The notes beneath the pieces were generated by a model. That model was not told the origin of the DNA. It did not search any database and saw nothing but the letters and a program-made list of their open reading frames with translations. A stretch of DNA of 64,000 bases from assembly GCA_001556025.1 (NCBI GenBank), contig LSIB01000168.1, forward strand, positions 59,691 to 123,690, in the 5' to 3' direction. Positions within the stretch are counted from its first letter, which is position 1; every line of letters begins with the position of its first letter. Source of the DNA: Rhizobiales bacterium CCH3-A5 (GTDB lineage Bacteria > Pseudomonadota > Alphaproteobacteria > Rhizobiales > Beijerinckiaceae). Position numbers and translations under genes: made by a program. Shown piece after piece: positions 36,387 through 44,967 of this stretch.

Positions 36387-37190
36387 TCAATGCTGATCGA
36401 CCGAAACCTCGCGCAGCAACCCGCGCCGGACCATCCCGATCGCCGCCAGCACCGGCAGCGAGGCGAGCAGTCCGATCGCCGAAAGCCGGCCCCAGAGCGT
36501 CTCGTCCTCGGTGATCAGCGTGGCGATATAGGCCGGCAGGGTGAAGTTCGACGGCGTCTGCACGAAGAGCAGCGCGAACAGGAACTCGTTCCAGCTCATG
36601 ATCGCCACGAACACGCCCGTGGCGACCAGCCCCGGCATCAGCAGCGGCGCGACGATGTCGACCATCCGGCGCAGGAAGCCGGCCCCGTCCATCATCGCCG
36701 CCTCCTCGAAGGCGACCGGCACATCGCGGACGAAGCCGAGCAGCATCCAGATCGCGAAGGGCAACGCGTAGATCTGGTTGACGAGGACCAGCCCGAAATG
36801 GCTGTCGAGAAGGCCCAGCGCCCGCAGGAGCTGGTAGAGCGGGATCGCGAATGCGATCGGCGGGGCGAGCTTCACCACCAGAACGAAGCCGAGGAAGACG
36901 AGGTCGCGCTTGCGCGGCAGCGCGAGCCTGACCAGCGCATAGGCCGCCGGCAGCGCCACCGCGAGTGAGAGCACGACTGTGCCCAGCGCCACCACCATGC
37001 TGTTGAGCCCGAGCCGCCAGACGGAGGTCTCCAGCAGCGCGCGGTAATGCATCAGCGTAGGCCGCTCCGGCCAGAGCGAAACCGAGGTCGAGACATAATC
37101 GGCCGGCGGCTTGAAAGAGGTCGCGCCCATCCAGATCAGCGGCACGAGGCCAATCAGCGCGACGAGGCTGGCGGCGATAACCCGGATCAT
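36387..37190 (-). CDS. Carbohydrate ABC transporter permease, MalG type
   Basis: The 267-residue inner-membrane protein has six predicted helices and the permease EAA loop FEEAAMMDGAGFLRRMVDIVAPLLMPG at about residue 175, which docks the transporter ATPase. SWNEFLFALLF is a MalG-type signature after the loop. It forms a heterodimer with the overlapping upstream permease (ATGA at 37187-37190). The predicted substrate is a sugar or sugar alcohol because both permeases and the binding protein belong to the CUT1 group. No ATPase gene lies in the window. Confidence 0.88.
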   Translation of the reverse strand: MIRVIAASLVALIGLVPLIWMGATSFKPPADYVSTSVSLWPERPTLMHYRALLETSVWRLGLNSMVVALGTVVLSLAVALPAAYALVRLALPRKRDLVFLGFVLVVKLAPPIAFAIPLYQLLRALGLLDSHFGLVLVNQIYALPFAIWMLLGFVRDVPVAFEEAAMMDGAGFLRRMVDIVAPLLMPGLVATGVFVAIMSWNEFLFALLFVQTPSNFTLPAYIATLITEDETLWGRLSAIGLLASLPVLAAIGMVRRGLLREVSVDQH

Positions 37191-38056
37191 CGGCCGGCCC
37201 CGCGCAGAATCGCAGCCGCATAGAGCAGCGCCAGCGCTCCCGCGACGACGATCATCACGATCGCTGCGGCCGAGGCCATGCCGATATCGAAGAAGCGGAA
37301 ACCCTGCCGATAGATGTAGAGCGAGACCGTCTCGGTCGCCTGCCCCGGCCCGCCGCCGGTCATCGCATAGACCTTGTCGAACAGCTTGAAGCTGTCGACG
37401 CAGCGCAGCAGCGCCGCGATAAAGAGATAGGGCGAGAGCAGCGGCAGCGTCATGGTGAGGAAGCGCCGCCACGGCCCGGCCCCGTCGATGCGGGCCGCCT
37501 CATAGACGTCGCGCGGGATCAGACGCAGGCCCGCCAGGATGATCAGGAAAGCGAAAGGCGTGCTCTGCCAGACATCGACCAGCACGACCGACCAGAGCGC
37601 GAGGTCGGGATCGAACAGCCAGGGCACGGGCGACAGGCCAAGCGCCCGCAGCAGGTTGTTGAGGAAGCCGAGATCGAAATGGAACCAGGCCCGCCAGATC
37701 GCGGTGACGACCATGGTCGATAGCACGAAGGGCGCGAGCAGCAGCGTCATGACCAGCGCGCGGCCGGCGAAGGCGCGGTCCAGCAGCAGGGCCAGGCCAA
37801 GCCCCAGCGCCACCTCGATGATGGTCGAGGCCAGCGTGAACACGACGGTGTTGGTGACCGCCTGCCGGAAGAAACGGTCGCCTGCGAGGTCGAGATAATT
37901 GGCCACGCCGATGAACTTGGCTTCGGCGAAGCCGTAATCGGTGGCGAAGAAGGACAAGGCCAGCGTGCGTGCGAGCGGATACAGCGTCAGCCCGCCTAGC
38001 AGCAGCGCGGCGGGCAGGAGCAGGAGCCAGGGCAGCAGGCGGTGATGGGCGATCAT
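37187..38056 (-). CDS. Carbohydrate ABC transporter permease, MalF type
   Basis: The 289-residue inner-membrane protein has six helices. Its EAA loop, YEAARIDGAGPWRRFLTMTLPLLSP, is near residue 185, and DKVYAMTGGGPGQATETVSLYIY, a MalF/UgpA-type signature, is near 235. It pairs with the downstream permease that overlaps its stop codon. It is separated from the binding-protein gene by about 120 bp holding a REP-like palindrome, a common place for such elements in transporter operons, where they can lower downstream expression relative to the binding protein. Confidence 0.88.
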   Translation of the reverse strand: MIAHHRLLPWLLLLPAALLLGGLTLYPLARTLALSFFATDYGFAEAKFIGVANYLDLAGDRFFRQAVTNTVVFTLASTIIEVALGLGLALLLDRAFAGRALVMTLLLAPFVLSTMVVTAIWRAWFHFDLGFLNNLLRALGLSPVPWLFDPDLALWSVVLVDVWQSTPFAFLIILAGLRLIPRDVYEAARIDGAGPWRRFLTMTLPLLSPYLFIAALLRCVDSFKLFDKVYAMTGGGPGQATETVSLYIYRQGFRFFDIGMASAAAIVMIVVAGALALLYAAAILRGAGR

Positions 38057-38085
38057 GCGTCAGACGGGAACAAGTCGTTGCTCCT

Positions 38086-38171
38086 CGTCATTGCGAGGAG
38101 CGAAGCGACGAAGCAATCCAGAGGGGCGTAGAGCCCGTCGGCTGGATTGCTTCGCTGCGCTCGCAAAGACG
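38086..38171. repeat. REP-like palindromic element inside the ABC operon
   Basis: The element reads CGTCATTGCGAGGAGCGAAG at 38086-38105. Its arms GAAGCAATCCAG (38110-38121) and CTGGATTGCTTC (38142-38153) are perfectly complementary, and it ends TCGCAAAGACG. Elements built from CGTCATTGCGAG and GAAGCAATCCAG are common in intergenic DNA of Bradyrhizobium-like and related genomes. It sits between the binding protein and the first permease. Confidence 0.8.
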
Positions 38172-38178
38172 GAAGCGC

Positions 38179-39417
38179 TCAGCGCGCCAGCGCCCGCGTG
38201 ATCTGCGCATTGGCTTCCGTCAGCGCCTGCTGCGGCAGCATCTGGCCGATCAGCGCAAGCTGGAGATAGTCGCCCAAAATCGTCTCGACGCGGGCCCATT
38301 GCGTAATGCGGGGCCGCGCCTGTGCGAGATTCAGCGCCTCGAGTTGGGCCGGATACCAGCGATATTTCGCTACGAGGTCCTTGTCGTTGAACAGAGCCGC
38401 CAGCGTCGGCGGGTTGCCGGTCTCCAGCGCGATCAGCTTCTGGTTCTCCGGCAAGGTGACGAAGCGGATGAAATCGGCGGCGCGCGCCTTGTTGGGCGAA
38501 TCGGCCGGGATCGCCAGCAGCCAGGCGCCCAGCATCGGCGCCGGCCCCTTGACCTCGCCGGGCGAGGCCACGACCTCGACCTGACCTGCGACCTTCGAGA
38601 CCTTGGCATCGTCGAGCGAGCCGGCCCAGGACGACCACATCTCGACTGCGATGGCGGCGCGGCCCTGATGGATCGCATCGCGCAGTTCGGTCGCGTTGTA
38701 GGTCTCGACGCCCTTGGGCGCGAGCGCCCTGAAGCTGAGGAACTGGTTCAGCGCCTTCAGCGCCTCAGGGCTATCGAGCACGGCCTTGCCGGCCTCGTCG
38801 ACCACCTGCCCGCCCTGCGCCCACAACAACGGCAGGAAGGAGGTCACGATCGGGTTGCCCTTCAGCCCGCGGAAGACGAGGCCGGAGACGCCCTCCTCCT
38901 TGGCCTGGATCGTCTGCGCCGCCTTGACGACGTCGCTCCAGGTCTTGGGCCTGTCGAAGCCGTGCTTGGCCAGCAGGTCCTTGCGATAGGCGAACATGGC
39001 GATATTGCCGACGAAGGGCGCGGCGAACAGCTTGCCGGTGCCGACCGGATGGCGCGAGACCGCCGCCGCCGATTTGACGAACTCGCCCGGCAAACCGCCG
39101 ACCGTGTCGAGATCGGTCAGCCAGCCGCGCGACATGAACTCCGGCGCCCAGATGTCGTCGAGCATGGCGACGTCTGTCGCGCCGGTCTTCTCGCGCGCGC
39201 CGATGGCGAGGCGCTCATAGAGCGGGCCGCCCGGCAGTTCGAGCCGCTCGATCTTCACGCCCGGATTTTTGGCCTGATAGAGTTCGACCATCTTCGCCAG
39301 CGCAGGCGCAAAACCGGCATCGCGTCCAGCGATGACGAGGCGGTCCTGCGCGGCGACGCCGAGCGAGGACGCCAGCAGGATGATAGCGGCTGAGGCCGCA
39401 TGACGGATGAGTTTCAT
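38179..39417 (-). CDS. Carbohydrate ABC transporter substrate-binding protein
   Basis: The 412-residue periplasmic protein has a signal peptide (AASAAIILLASSLGVAAQD, cleavage near residue 23). A family 1 extracellular solute-binding fold follows, with MVELYQAKNPGVKIERLELPGG near the N-terminus and LLAIPADSPNKARAADFIRFVTLPENQ in the C-terminal lobe. AGGGGGA eight bases before the ATG at 39417 selects this start over another eight codons upstream. It is the first gene of the operon with two permeases. The specific sugar cannot be read. Confidence 0.9.
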   Translation of the reverse strand: MKLIRHAASAAIILLASSLGVAAQDRLVIAGRDAGFAPALAKMVELYQAKNPGVKIERLELPGGPLYERLAIGAREKTGATDVAMLDDIWAPEFMSRGWLTDLDTVGGLPGEFVKSAAAVSRHPVGTGKLFAAPFVGNIAMFAYRKDLLAKHGFDRPKTWSDVVKAAQTIQAKEEGVSGLVFRGLKGNPIVTSFLPLLWAQGGQVVDEAGKAVLDSPEALKALNQFLSFRALAPKGVETYNATELRDAIHQGRAAIAVEMWSSWAGSLDDAKVSKVAGQVEVVASPGEVKGPAPMLGAWLLAIPADSPNKARAADFIRFVTLPENQKLIALETGNPPTLAALFNDKDLVAKYRWYPAQLEALNLAQARPRITQWARVETILGDYLQLALIGQMLPQQALTEANAQITRALAR

Positions 39418-39613
39418 GGATAGTCCCCCTGCGATTTTCACCGGGCCCGGAGACCGGCGAAGGATGGGGGCAAGTGAGCCGCGATTGCGACACGCATGCG
39501 ACGATCGGGGAACATAATCGAGCGGACGCGGTTCACCTTGCGCCGTTCACAAAAGCCGAACGGCATCCATTCATGCGGGCTGCGATGGCCCGCTCAAGCC
39601 TGGGGGCTTAGCC

Positions 39614-39688
39614 ATGAACAACATCATCTACATCGTCGGTCTGATCGTCGTCGTGCTCGCCATTCTGTCGTTCCTCGGCTTGCGCTGA
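39614..39688 (+). CDS. 24-residue single-helix membrane peptide
   Basis: ATG at 39614 and TGA at 39686-39688 encode a 24-residue peptide, with NNIIYIVGLIVVVLAILSF as one membrane helix and a GLR end. I recall near-identical short peptides from many rhizobial genomes. A terminator directly follows, marking a complete small transcription unit. No function is known; a membrane-anchored regulator or a toxin-like peptide are both possible. Confidence 0.72.
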   Translation: MNNIIYIVGLIVVVLAILSFLGLR

Positions 39689-39715
39689 GCGACCGACCAC
39701 GAACCGAGACGAAAG

Positions 39716-39744
39716 CGGCCGGCGCAATGCGCCGGCCGTTTTCG
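39716..39744 (+). terminator. Intrinsic terminator after the 24-residue peptide
   Basis: CGGCCGGCGCA and TGCGCCGGCCG (39716-39738) form a near-continuous stem closed over a single A, followed by TTTTCGTTTCG. It ends the small transcript; on the other strand it is close to the end of the helicase gene, so it may serve both. Confidence 0.75.
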
Positions 39745-39773
39745 TTTCGATGTTCATCTGCGCGGCTTTGGCC

Positions 39774-41942
39774 TCAGCGCGGCTTCTTGCTCTTGAACGG
39801 TTTGCCCGCACCAAAGGGCTTGCCCGCAGGGCGGTCACCATCGCCTTTACCCGCATAGGATTTGCCGAAACCGGGCTTGCCGCCGGCGTAAGGCTGTCCC
39901 GCCGGCTTGCCCGCCGGCCTCGGGCTGGAGCGGAAGGAGACGTTGGGGTCGGAGAGCTGTTGTTCGCGGTCGCTGCGAACCGGATCGTAGGATTTGGCCG
40001 CGCCGAAGGGTTTGCCCTTCCCCTCGTAAGGCTTCTTCTTGCCTTCATAGGGCTTTTTGCCCTCGAAAGACCCGCCTTCCGGCGCGCGGCCCTCAAACGG
40101 CTTCTTCTGATACGGCTTCTTTTCGTAGGGCTTCTTCTCGTAACGCTTCTTGTCGAACGATTTGGCCGGCCGCTCGTCGCCGCGCTCCGGCCGGGCATAA
40201 GGGGCGGGCGCGTGACTTGAAGGGACGTGGCTCGCCTTCTCGGAGAAGGGTTTTGCGGGACGCCGCTCCTCCTCGCCCGTCACCGGCTCGATGACGATCT
40301 TGTCGCGGTCGGCTGCCTTGGCCAACTCGTAGAAGCGCTCCGCGACACCGGCGTCGATCTCGACCTTGGTCTCCTTGTCGAAGATGCGGATCGCGCCGAC
40401 TTCATCGCGGGTGATCTTGCCGCGGCGGCACAGCATCGGCAGCAACTGGCGCGGATCGGCGCCGTCCTTGCGGCCGATATTGAGGCGGAACCAGACCGTG
40501 TCTCCGCGCGGGCCGGCCTTGTGACGAGGCGCGTCGGAGCGCGGGCTGTCGTCCCGGTTATCACCGAAGCGCGCGCCGTCGCGCGGCGCGTAATCCTCGC
40601 GCGCCCGCACCGGCCGCGAATCGCGGCCGAAATTCGGATCGCCGACCTCTTCCGCGCCGGGAAGGCGCGAACGATAGACCCGCACCAGTGCGGCCGCGAT
40701 CTCGTGGGGCGACCGGCCGGCGACCAGCGCCTCGACCATCGCCATATCATCCTCGTCGGCGTCGCCGGTCAGGATCGGGTCGCTTAACAAGCGCTGCTGG
40801 TCGAGCGCGCGGATTTCCTCGGCCGTGGGAGGCCCGGCCCAGACGGCCTCGACCTTGGCCTCCGCAATCAGCATCTCGGCCTTGCGGCGGCGCGAGACCG
40901 GAACCAGCAGCACGCTGGTGCCCTTGTTGCCGGCGCGCCCGGTGCGGCCGGAGCGATGCTGCATCACCTCCGGATCGTTGGGCAATTCGGCATGGATCAC
41001 CAGCTCTAGCCCCGGCAGGTCGATGCCGCGCGCGGCGACATCGGTCGCGACGCAGACGCGCGCCCGGCCGTCGCGCAGCGCCTGCAGCGCCGAATTGCGC
41101 TCGCTCTGCGAGAGTTCGCCCGACAGCGCCACAGCCGAAAATCCGCGCTCCAGCAAGATCGCCTCGAGATGGCGCACGGAATTGCGCGTGTTGCAGAACA
41201 CCAGCGCGGTCGGCGCGTCATGGAAGCGCAGCAGGTTGACGACGGCGAGCTCCGCTTCCTTCGGGTAGACCCGGATGGCGCGGTACTCGATGTCGGCATG
41301 GCCGCGCGAGCCGCCCGCCACCTCGATGCGCAGCGCGTTGCGCTGGTAGTTGGTCGCGAGCTGGATGATCGCCTTGGGCAATGTCGCGGAGAAGAGCAGG
41401 CTTTGGCGCTCCGCCGGCGTCGTCTTCAGGATGAACTCGAGATCGTCGCGGAAGCCGAGATCGAGCATCTCGTCGGCCTCGTCGAGCACGACGGCCCGGA
41501 GAGCCGAGACATCGAGACGGTGGCGCTCGATATGATCGCGAAGGCGGCCGGGCGTGCCGACGACGAGATGGGCGCCCTCGTCGAGCAGGGCGGCCTCGCG
41601 GCGCGGATCCATGCCGCCGACGCAGGCGATGACGCGGGCATTGGCGTGCTTGTAGAGCCAGGCGAGTTCGCGCTGAACCTGCAAGGCCAGTTCGCGCGTC
41701 GGCGCGATGATCAGGGCGAGCGGCTTGCCGGCTCGCGGAAACACCTCGGCTTCGCCCAGCAGCGTGCTCGCGATGGCGAGCCCATAGGCGACGGTCTTGC
41801 CTGAGCCGGTTTGCGAGGAAACGAGCAGGTCGCGACCCGCGGCGTTCTCCTCCAGCACGGCGTTCTGCACCGGTGTCGGATCGGAATAATTGCGTTCGGC
41901 CAGCGCACGCGCGAGCGGCGGGCTGGTTGGAAGAAAGGACAT
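39774..41942 (-). CDS. DEAD-box RNA helicase with DbpA-type RNA-binding domain and basic repeat tail
   Basis: The 722-residue protein has a full DEAD core: Q motif near DPTPVQNAV, Walker A SQTGSGKT, LDEADEML, LLFSATLP, and HRSGRTGRAG near residue 330. A DbpA-like RNA-binding domain (VWFRLNIGRKDGADPRQLLPML to KIVIEPV) is at about 495-575. The last 150 residues are a Lys/Pro/Gly-rich tail with repeats KKPYEKKPYQKKPFEG. Related DeaD/CsdA proteins assist ribosome assembly and cold adaptation. The 174-bp leader before recN contains no box that I can name. Confidence 0.9.
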   Translation of the reverse strand: MSFLPTSPPLARALAERNYSDPTPVQNAVLEENAAGRDLLVSSQTGSGKTVAYGLAIASTLLGEAEVFPRAGKPLALIIAPTRELALQVQRELAWLYKHANARVIACVGGMDPRREAALLDEGAHLVVGTPGRLRDHIERHRLDVSALRAVVLDEADEMLDLGFRDDLEFILKTTPAERQSLLFSATLPKAIIQLATNYQRNALRIEVAGGSRGHADIEYRAIRVYPKEAELAVVNLLRFHDAPTALVFCNTRNSVRHLEAILLERGFSAVALSGELSQSERNSALQALRDGRARVCVATDVAARGIDLPGLELVIHAELPNDPEVMQHRSGRTGRAGNKGTSVLLVPVSRRRKAEMLIAEAKVEAVWAGPPTAEEIRALDQQRLLSDPILTGDADEDDMAMVEALVAGRSPHEIAAALVRVYRSRLPGAEEVGDPNFGRDSRPVRAREDYAPRDGARFGDNRDDSPRSDAPRHKAGPRGDTVWFRLNIGRKDGADPRQLLPMLCRRGKITRDEVGAIRIFDKETKVEIDAGVAERFYELAKAADRDKIVIEPVTGEEERRPAKPFSEKASHVPSSHAPAPYARPERGDERPAKSFDKKRYEKKPYEKKPYQKKPFEGRAPEGGSFEGKKPYEGKKKPYEGKGKPFGAAKSYDPVRSDREQQLSDPNVSFRSSPRPAGKPAGQPYAGGKPGFGKSYAGKGDGDRPAGKPFGAGKPFKSKKPR

Positions 41943-42116
41943 GGGATGTCTGGCCTAGGGGTTAGGGCGCTGGATCAGGAAAACGGCGCAGGAAGTCGGG
42001 CGAGGGGCTGAGCGGCACAAGAGCGCAAGCCGGCGCGCAGCCATCGGTTAAATGCGGCTCTTAGAGCAGATCGGGGCAAAAGGGAATGGAGCGGCCGCAA
42101 AGCCGGCATGCTTTGA

Positions 42117-43802
42117 CTAACCCTTGATCCCCGCCGCCTCCAGCAGCCGCCCGGCGGCCGCCCTCGCCTCTTCCGTGATCGACGCGCCTGCCAGCATGCG
42201 GGCGATCTCCTCGCGACGGCCCTGCTCTTCCAGCGCCGTCACGCGCGTCACGGTGCGGCCCGCCGCGTCGCCATCCAGCGCCGATTTGGCGATCAGGAAG
42301 TGCCGCACGGCCTTGGCCGCGACCTGCGGGGCGTGCGTCACCGAGATGACCTGAACGCGCCGGGCAAGACGGGCCAGCCGCTCGCCGATGGCGTCGGCGA
42401 CCGCGCCGCCGACGCCGGTGTCGATCTCGTCGAAGACCAGCGTCGGGGCCGAGCCGCGCTCGGCCAGCACCACCTTCAACGCCAGCATGAAACGCGACAG
42501 CTCGCCGCCGGACGCGACCTTCATCATCGGGCCCGGCCGCGTGCCCGGATTGGTCTCGACCCAGAACTCGACGCGGTCGAAGCCCTCGGGGCCGCGCGCA
42601 GCCGCATCCGTCTCGATCTGCGTGATGAAGCGGGCGCGTTCGAGCTTGAGCGGCGGCAGCTCGGCCTTCACTGCCGCATCAAGCCGGGATGCCGCCTCGC
42701 GTCGCGCCAGAGAGAGCGCCTGCGCCAGCCTGACGAACGCCGCCTCGGCCTGCTTGAGCTCGTCCTCCAGCCGGCCAAGCGCGCCCTCGCTGTCGTCGAG
42801 CGCGGCGAGATCTGCGGCCATGCTGTCGGCGAGCGGCAAAAGCCCGTCGACCGGCACATCGAATTTTCGCGCAGCGGCGCGCAGGGCGAACAAGCGCTCC
42901 TCGGTGCGCTCCAGCTCGCGCGGATCGTATTCGGCCGCGCGCATCGCCGCCTGCAGCGCCTCGCCCGCCTCTTCCAGCGCCACCAGCGCGGTATTGAGCG
43001 CGGCGCTTGACGGGTCGATCAGCGCCGGCGCCTGCCCGGCCCGCCGCTCCAGCCGCCGCAGTACGGCCGAGAGCGCCGGCAACGGCGAGGCCTGCCCGCC
43101 GACCGCCTCATAGGCCTCGCTCAGATCGCGCGCGACTTTCTCGGCCTGCATCATGCCCTGCCGGGTGCCGGCGAGCGCGTCCTCCTCACCGGCCGCCGGC
43201 GCGAGCTTGGTCAGCTCGGCCACCGCATGCCGCAGGAAGTCGGCTTCCTTGCGCGCCGCTTCGACGCGGATGCGCTGCGCCTGCAGGGCCTGGCGTGCCC
43301 GCTTCAGCGTCTCGCTGGCGGCTGCGACTTCGGCCGCCTGCGCTTCCAGACCGCCGAAACCATCCAGAATCGTACGATGTTGGCCCGCGTCGGTCAGCGC
43401 GCGGTCGTCATGCTGCCCGTGGATCTCGACGATCGCGGCCCCGATCAGCTTCAGGATCTGCACGCTGACCGGCTGGTCGTTGACGAAGGCGCGCGTGCGC
43501 CCGTCGGCATATTGCACCCGGCGCAGGATCAGGTCGCCATCGGTGTCGATTTCCTGCGCCTGCGCGAGCATGCGGGCAGGATGCGCCATGGGCAGGTCGA
43601 AGACCGCGCTGATCTGCCCCTGCGCCTCGCCATGGCGGACCAGCGAGCCGTCGCCGCGCCCGCCCAGCGCCAGCGCGAAGGCGTCGAGCACGATCGACTT
43701 GCCCGCGCCGGTTTCGCCGGTGAGCACGCTCAGGCCATCGGAAAGGCTCAGATCGAGCCTGTCGATCAGGACGATGTCGCGGATGAGGAGCTGAGCCAGC
43801 AT
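42117..43802 (-). CDS. recN: DNA repair protein RecN
   Basis: The 561-residue SMC-like ATPase acts in double-strand break repair. Walker A GETGAGKS is at about residue 30, and a coiled-coil region (about 150-380) is rich in Ala/Glu/Arg. The C-terminal ABC signature LSRFMLALKVVL and Walker B LVFDEIDTGVGG are near 430-460, with ISVTHAPQVAA after them. The length matches the family. It follows bamD by about 58 bp; lpxC, bamD and recN form a conserved block downstream of ftsZ in this class. Confidence 0.95.
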   Translation of the reverse strand: MLAQLLIRDIVLIDRLDLSLSDGLSVLTGETGAGKSIVLDAFALALGGRGDGSLVRHGEAQGQISAVFDLPMAHPARMLAQAQEIDTDGDLILRRVQYADGRTRAFVNDQPVSVQILKLIGAAIVEIHGQHDDRALTDAGQHRTILDGFGGLEAQAAEVAAASETLKRARQALQAQRIRVEAARKEADFLRHAVAELTKLAPAAGEEDALAGTRQGMMQAEKVARDLSEAYEAVGGQASPLPALSAVLRRLERRAGQAPALIDPSSAALNTALVALEEAGEALQAAMRAAEYDPRELERTEERLFALRAAARKFDVPVDGLLPLADSMAADLAALDDSEGALGRLEDELKQAEAAFVRLAQALSLARREAASRLDAAVKAELPPLKLERARFITQIETDAAARGPEGFDRVEFWVETNPGTRPGPMMKVASGGELSRFMLALKVVLAERGSAPTLVFDEIDTGVGGAVADAIGERLARLARRVQVISVTHAPQVAAKAVRHFLIAKSALDGDAAGRTVTRVTALEEQGRREEIARMLAGASITEEARAAAGRLLEAAGIKG

Positions 43803-43860
43803 GGCTCAGCGCAGGCCCGGTGAGCGGCTGTTGCGCAGGCGAGCCGTCATGAAAATCCCG

Positions 43861-44775
43861 TCAGAACGGGTTCAGGCTGATGACCGCCCGCGAAAAACCC
43901 TGGAAAGCGCGGCTGATATAGGAGCCACGATCCTCGCGCGGGGCGAGCCCGCCGCTCTCCAGCAGCACATAGGAGTCCTTGTACCACGGGCTGTCGGGGA
44001 AATTGTGCCCGAGCACGGCAGCCGCCGTCTGTGCCTCGTTGGTGATGCCCAGCGCCATATAGGCCTCGGTCAGGCGCATAAGCGCCTCCTCGACATGGCG
44101 GGTGGTCTGATACTTGGTGATCACGTCGCGGAAGCGGTTCACCGCGCCGGTGTAATTGCGCTTCTCGAGATAGTAGCGCCCGACATTCATCTCCTTGCCG
44201 GCGAGCTGGTCGCGGGCGACGAGAATCTTCTCCTTGGCGTCGAGCACATATTCCGACTTCGGATATTTGTTCACCAGCTCCTGCAGCACGGCGATGGCGC
44301 GCTCTGTGCGCTCCTGGTCGCGCGTCGCATCGGGGATCTGGTTGAAGTAGGACATGCCCATGATGTACTGCGCATAGGCCGCATCGGGGCTGGCCGGGTT
44401 CTGTGCGATGAAACGGCGCGAGGCGGTGATCGCCTCCTCCCACTTGCTCGCCTGATAATTGGTGTAGGCGGCGAGGATCAGGCCCCTCTTGGCGTAGGGC
44501 GAGAACGGCGCGTTCTTGTCGATCTCGTCGAACTTCTTCGACGCGCCTTCGCTGTCGCCGTTCTGCAGCCGGGCCAGGCCCTCATTGTAGAGCTTGTCGG
44601 CCGGAACCTCGGCGACGATCTCGGGCTTGTAGACCTCCGGCCGATCGAACGGGTTGAGCGACGACATCGTATCGCAGCCGCCGAGCAGGACCGCGACGCC
44701 AAGCGTCACGGCGAGGCTTGCGCCGGCCCTGCCAGCACGGTTGGGGGTCGGATTGATTTGCCGATTGACGCTCAC
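43861..44775 (-). CDS. bamD: BamD, outer-membrane assembly lipoprotein
   Basis: The 304-residue lipoprotein has a signal peptide ending in LLGGC, with the acylated cysteine at residue 34. TPR repeats follow, including YNEGLARLQNGD, YANYQASKWEEAI-like and SEYVLDAKEKI stretches. It is the essential lipoprotein partner of BamA in inserting beta-barrel proteins into the outer membrane. I use GTG at 44773-44775 because AGAGGA lies 8 bases upstream; an ATG 16 codons earlier would place a charged leader before the signal sequence. The upstream 190 bp to lpxC holds no recognised box. Confidence 0.92.
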   Translation of the reverse strand: MSVNRQINPTPNRAGRAGASLAVTLGVAVLLGGCDTMSSLNPFDRPEVYKPEIVAEVPADKLYNEGLARLQNGDSEGASKKFDEIDKNAPFSPYAKRGLILAAYTNYQASKWEEAITASRRFIAQNPASPDAAYAQYIMGMSYFNQIPDATRDQERTERAIAVLQELVNKYPKSEYVLDAKEKILVARDQLAGKEMNVGRYYLEKRNYTGAVNRFRDVITKYQTTRHVEEALMRLTEAYMALGITNEAQTAAAVLGHNFPDSPWYKDSYVLLESGGLAPREDRGSYISRAFQGFSRAVISLNPF

Positions 44776-44967
44776 GTCGTCCGTCCTCTTTCGCTCGCTC
44801 CCGCTGACGGGAGCGCATGCCATACCTCAGACGCAACCGCAGCGCCACTGCGCAGGACGCCCGTCAGGACCCGAGCCTCGGATGCGACAGAAAATCGACA
44901 AATCGAAGGCGGGAGCAACAATGGCCCGAGCCTCCTCACAGTTCTTGAAGGGCTGGAGGCCGGCGAC

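Noticed and set aside
37969..39393. Plus-strand frame of about 474 codons
   Set aside because: Antisense shadow of the ABC binding protein and the REP-like element.
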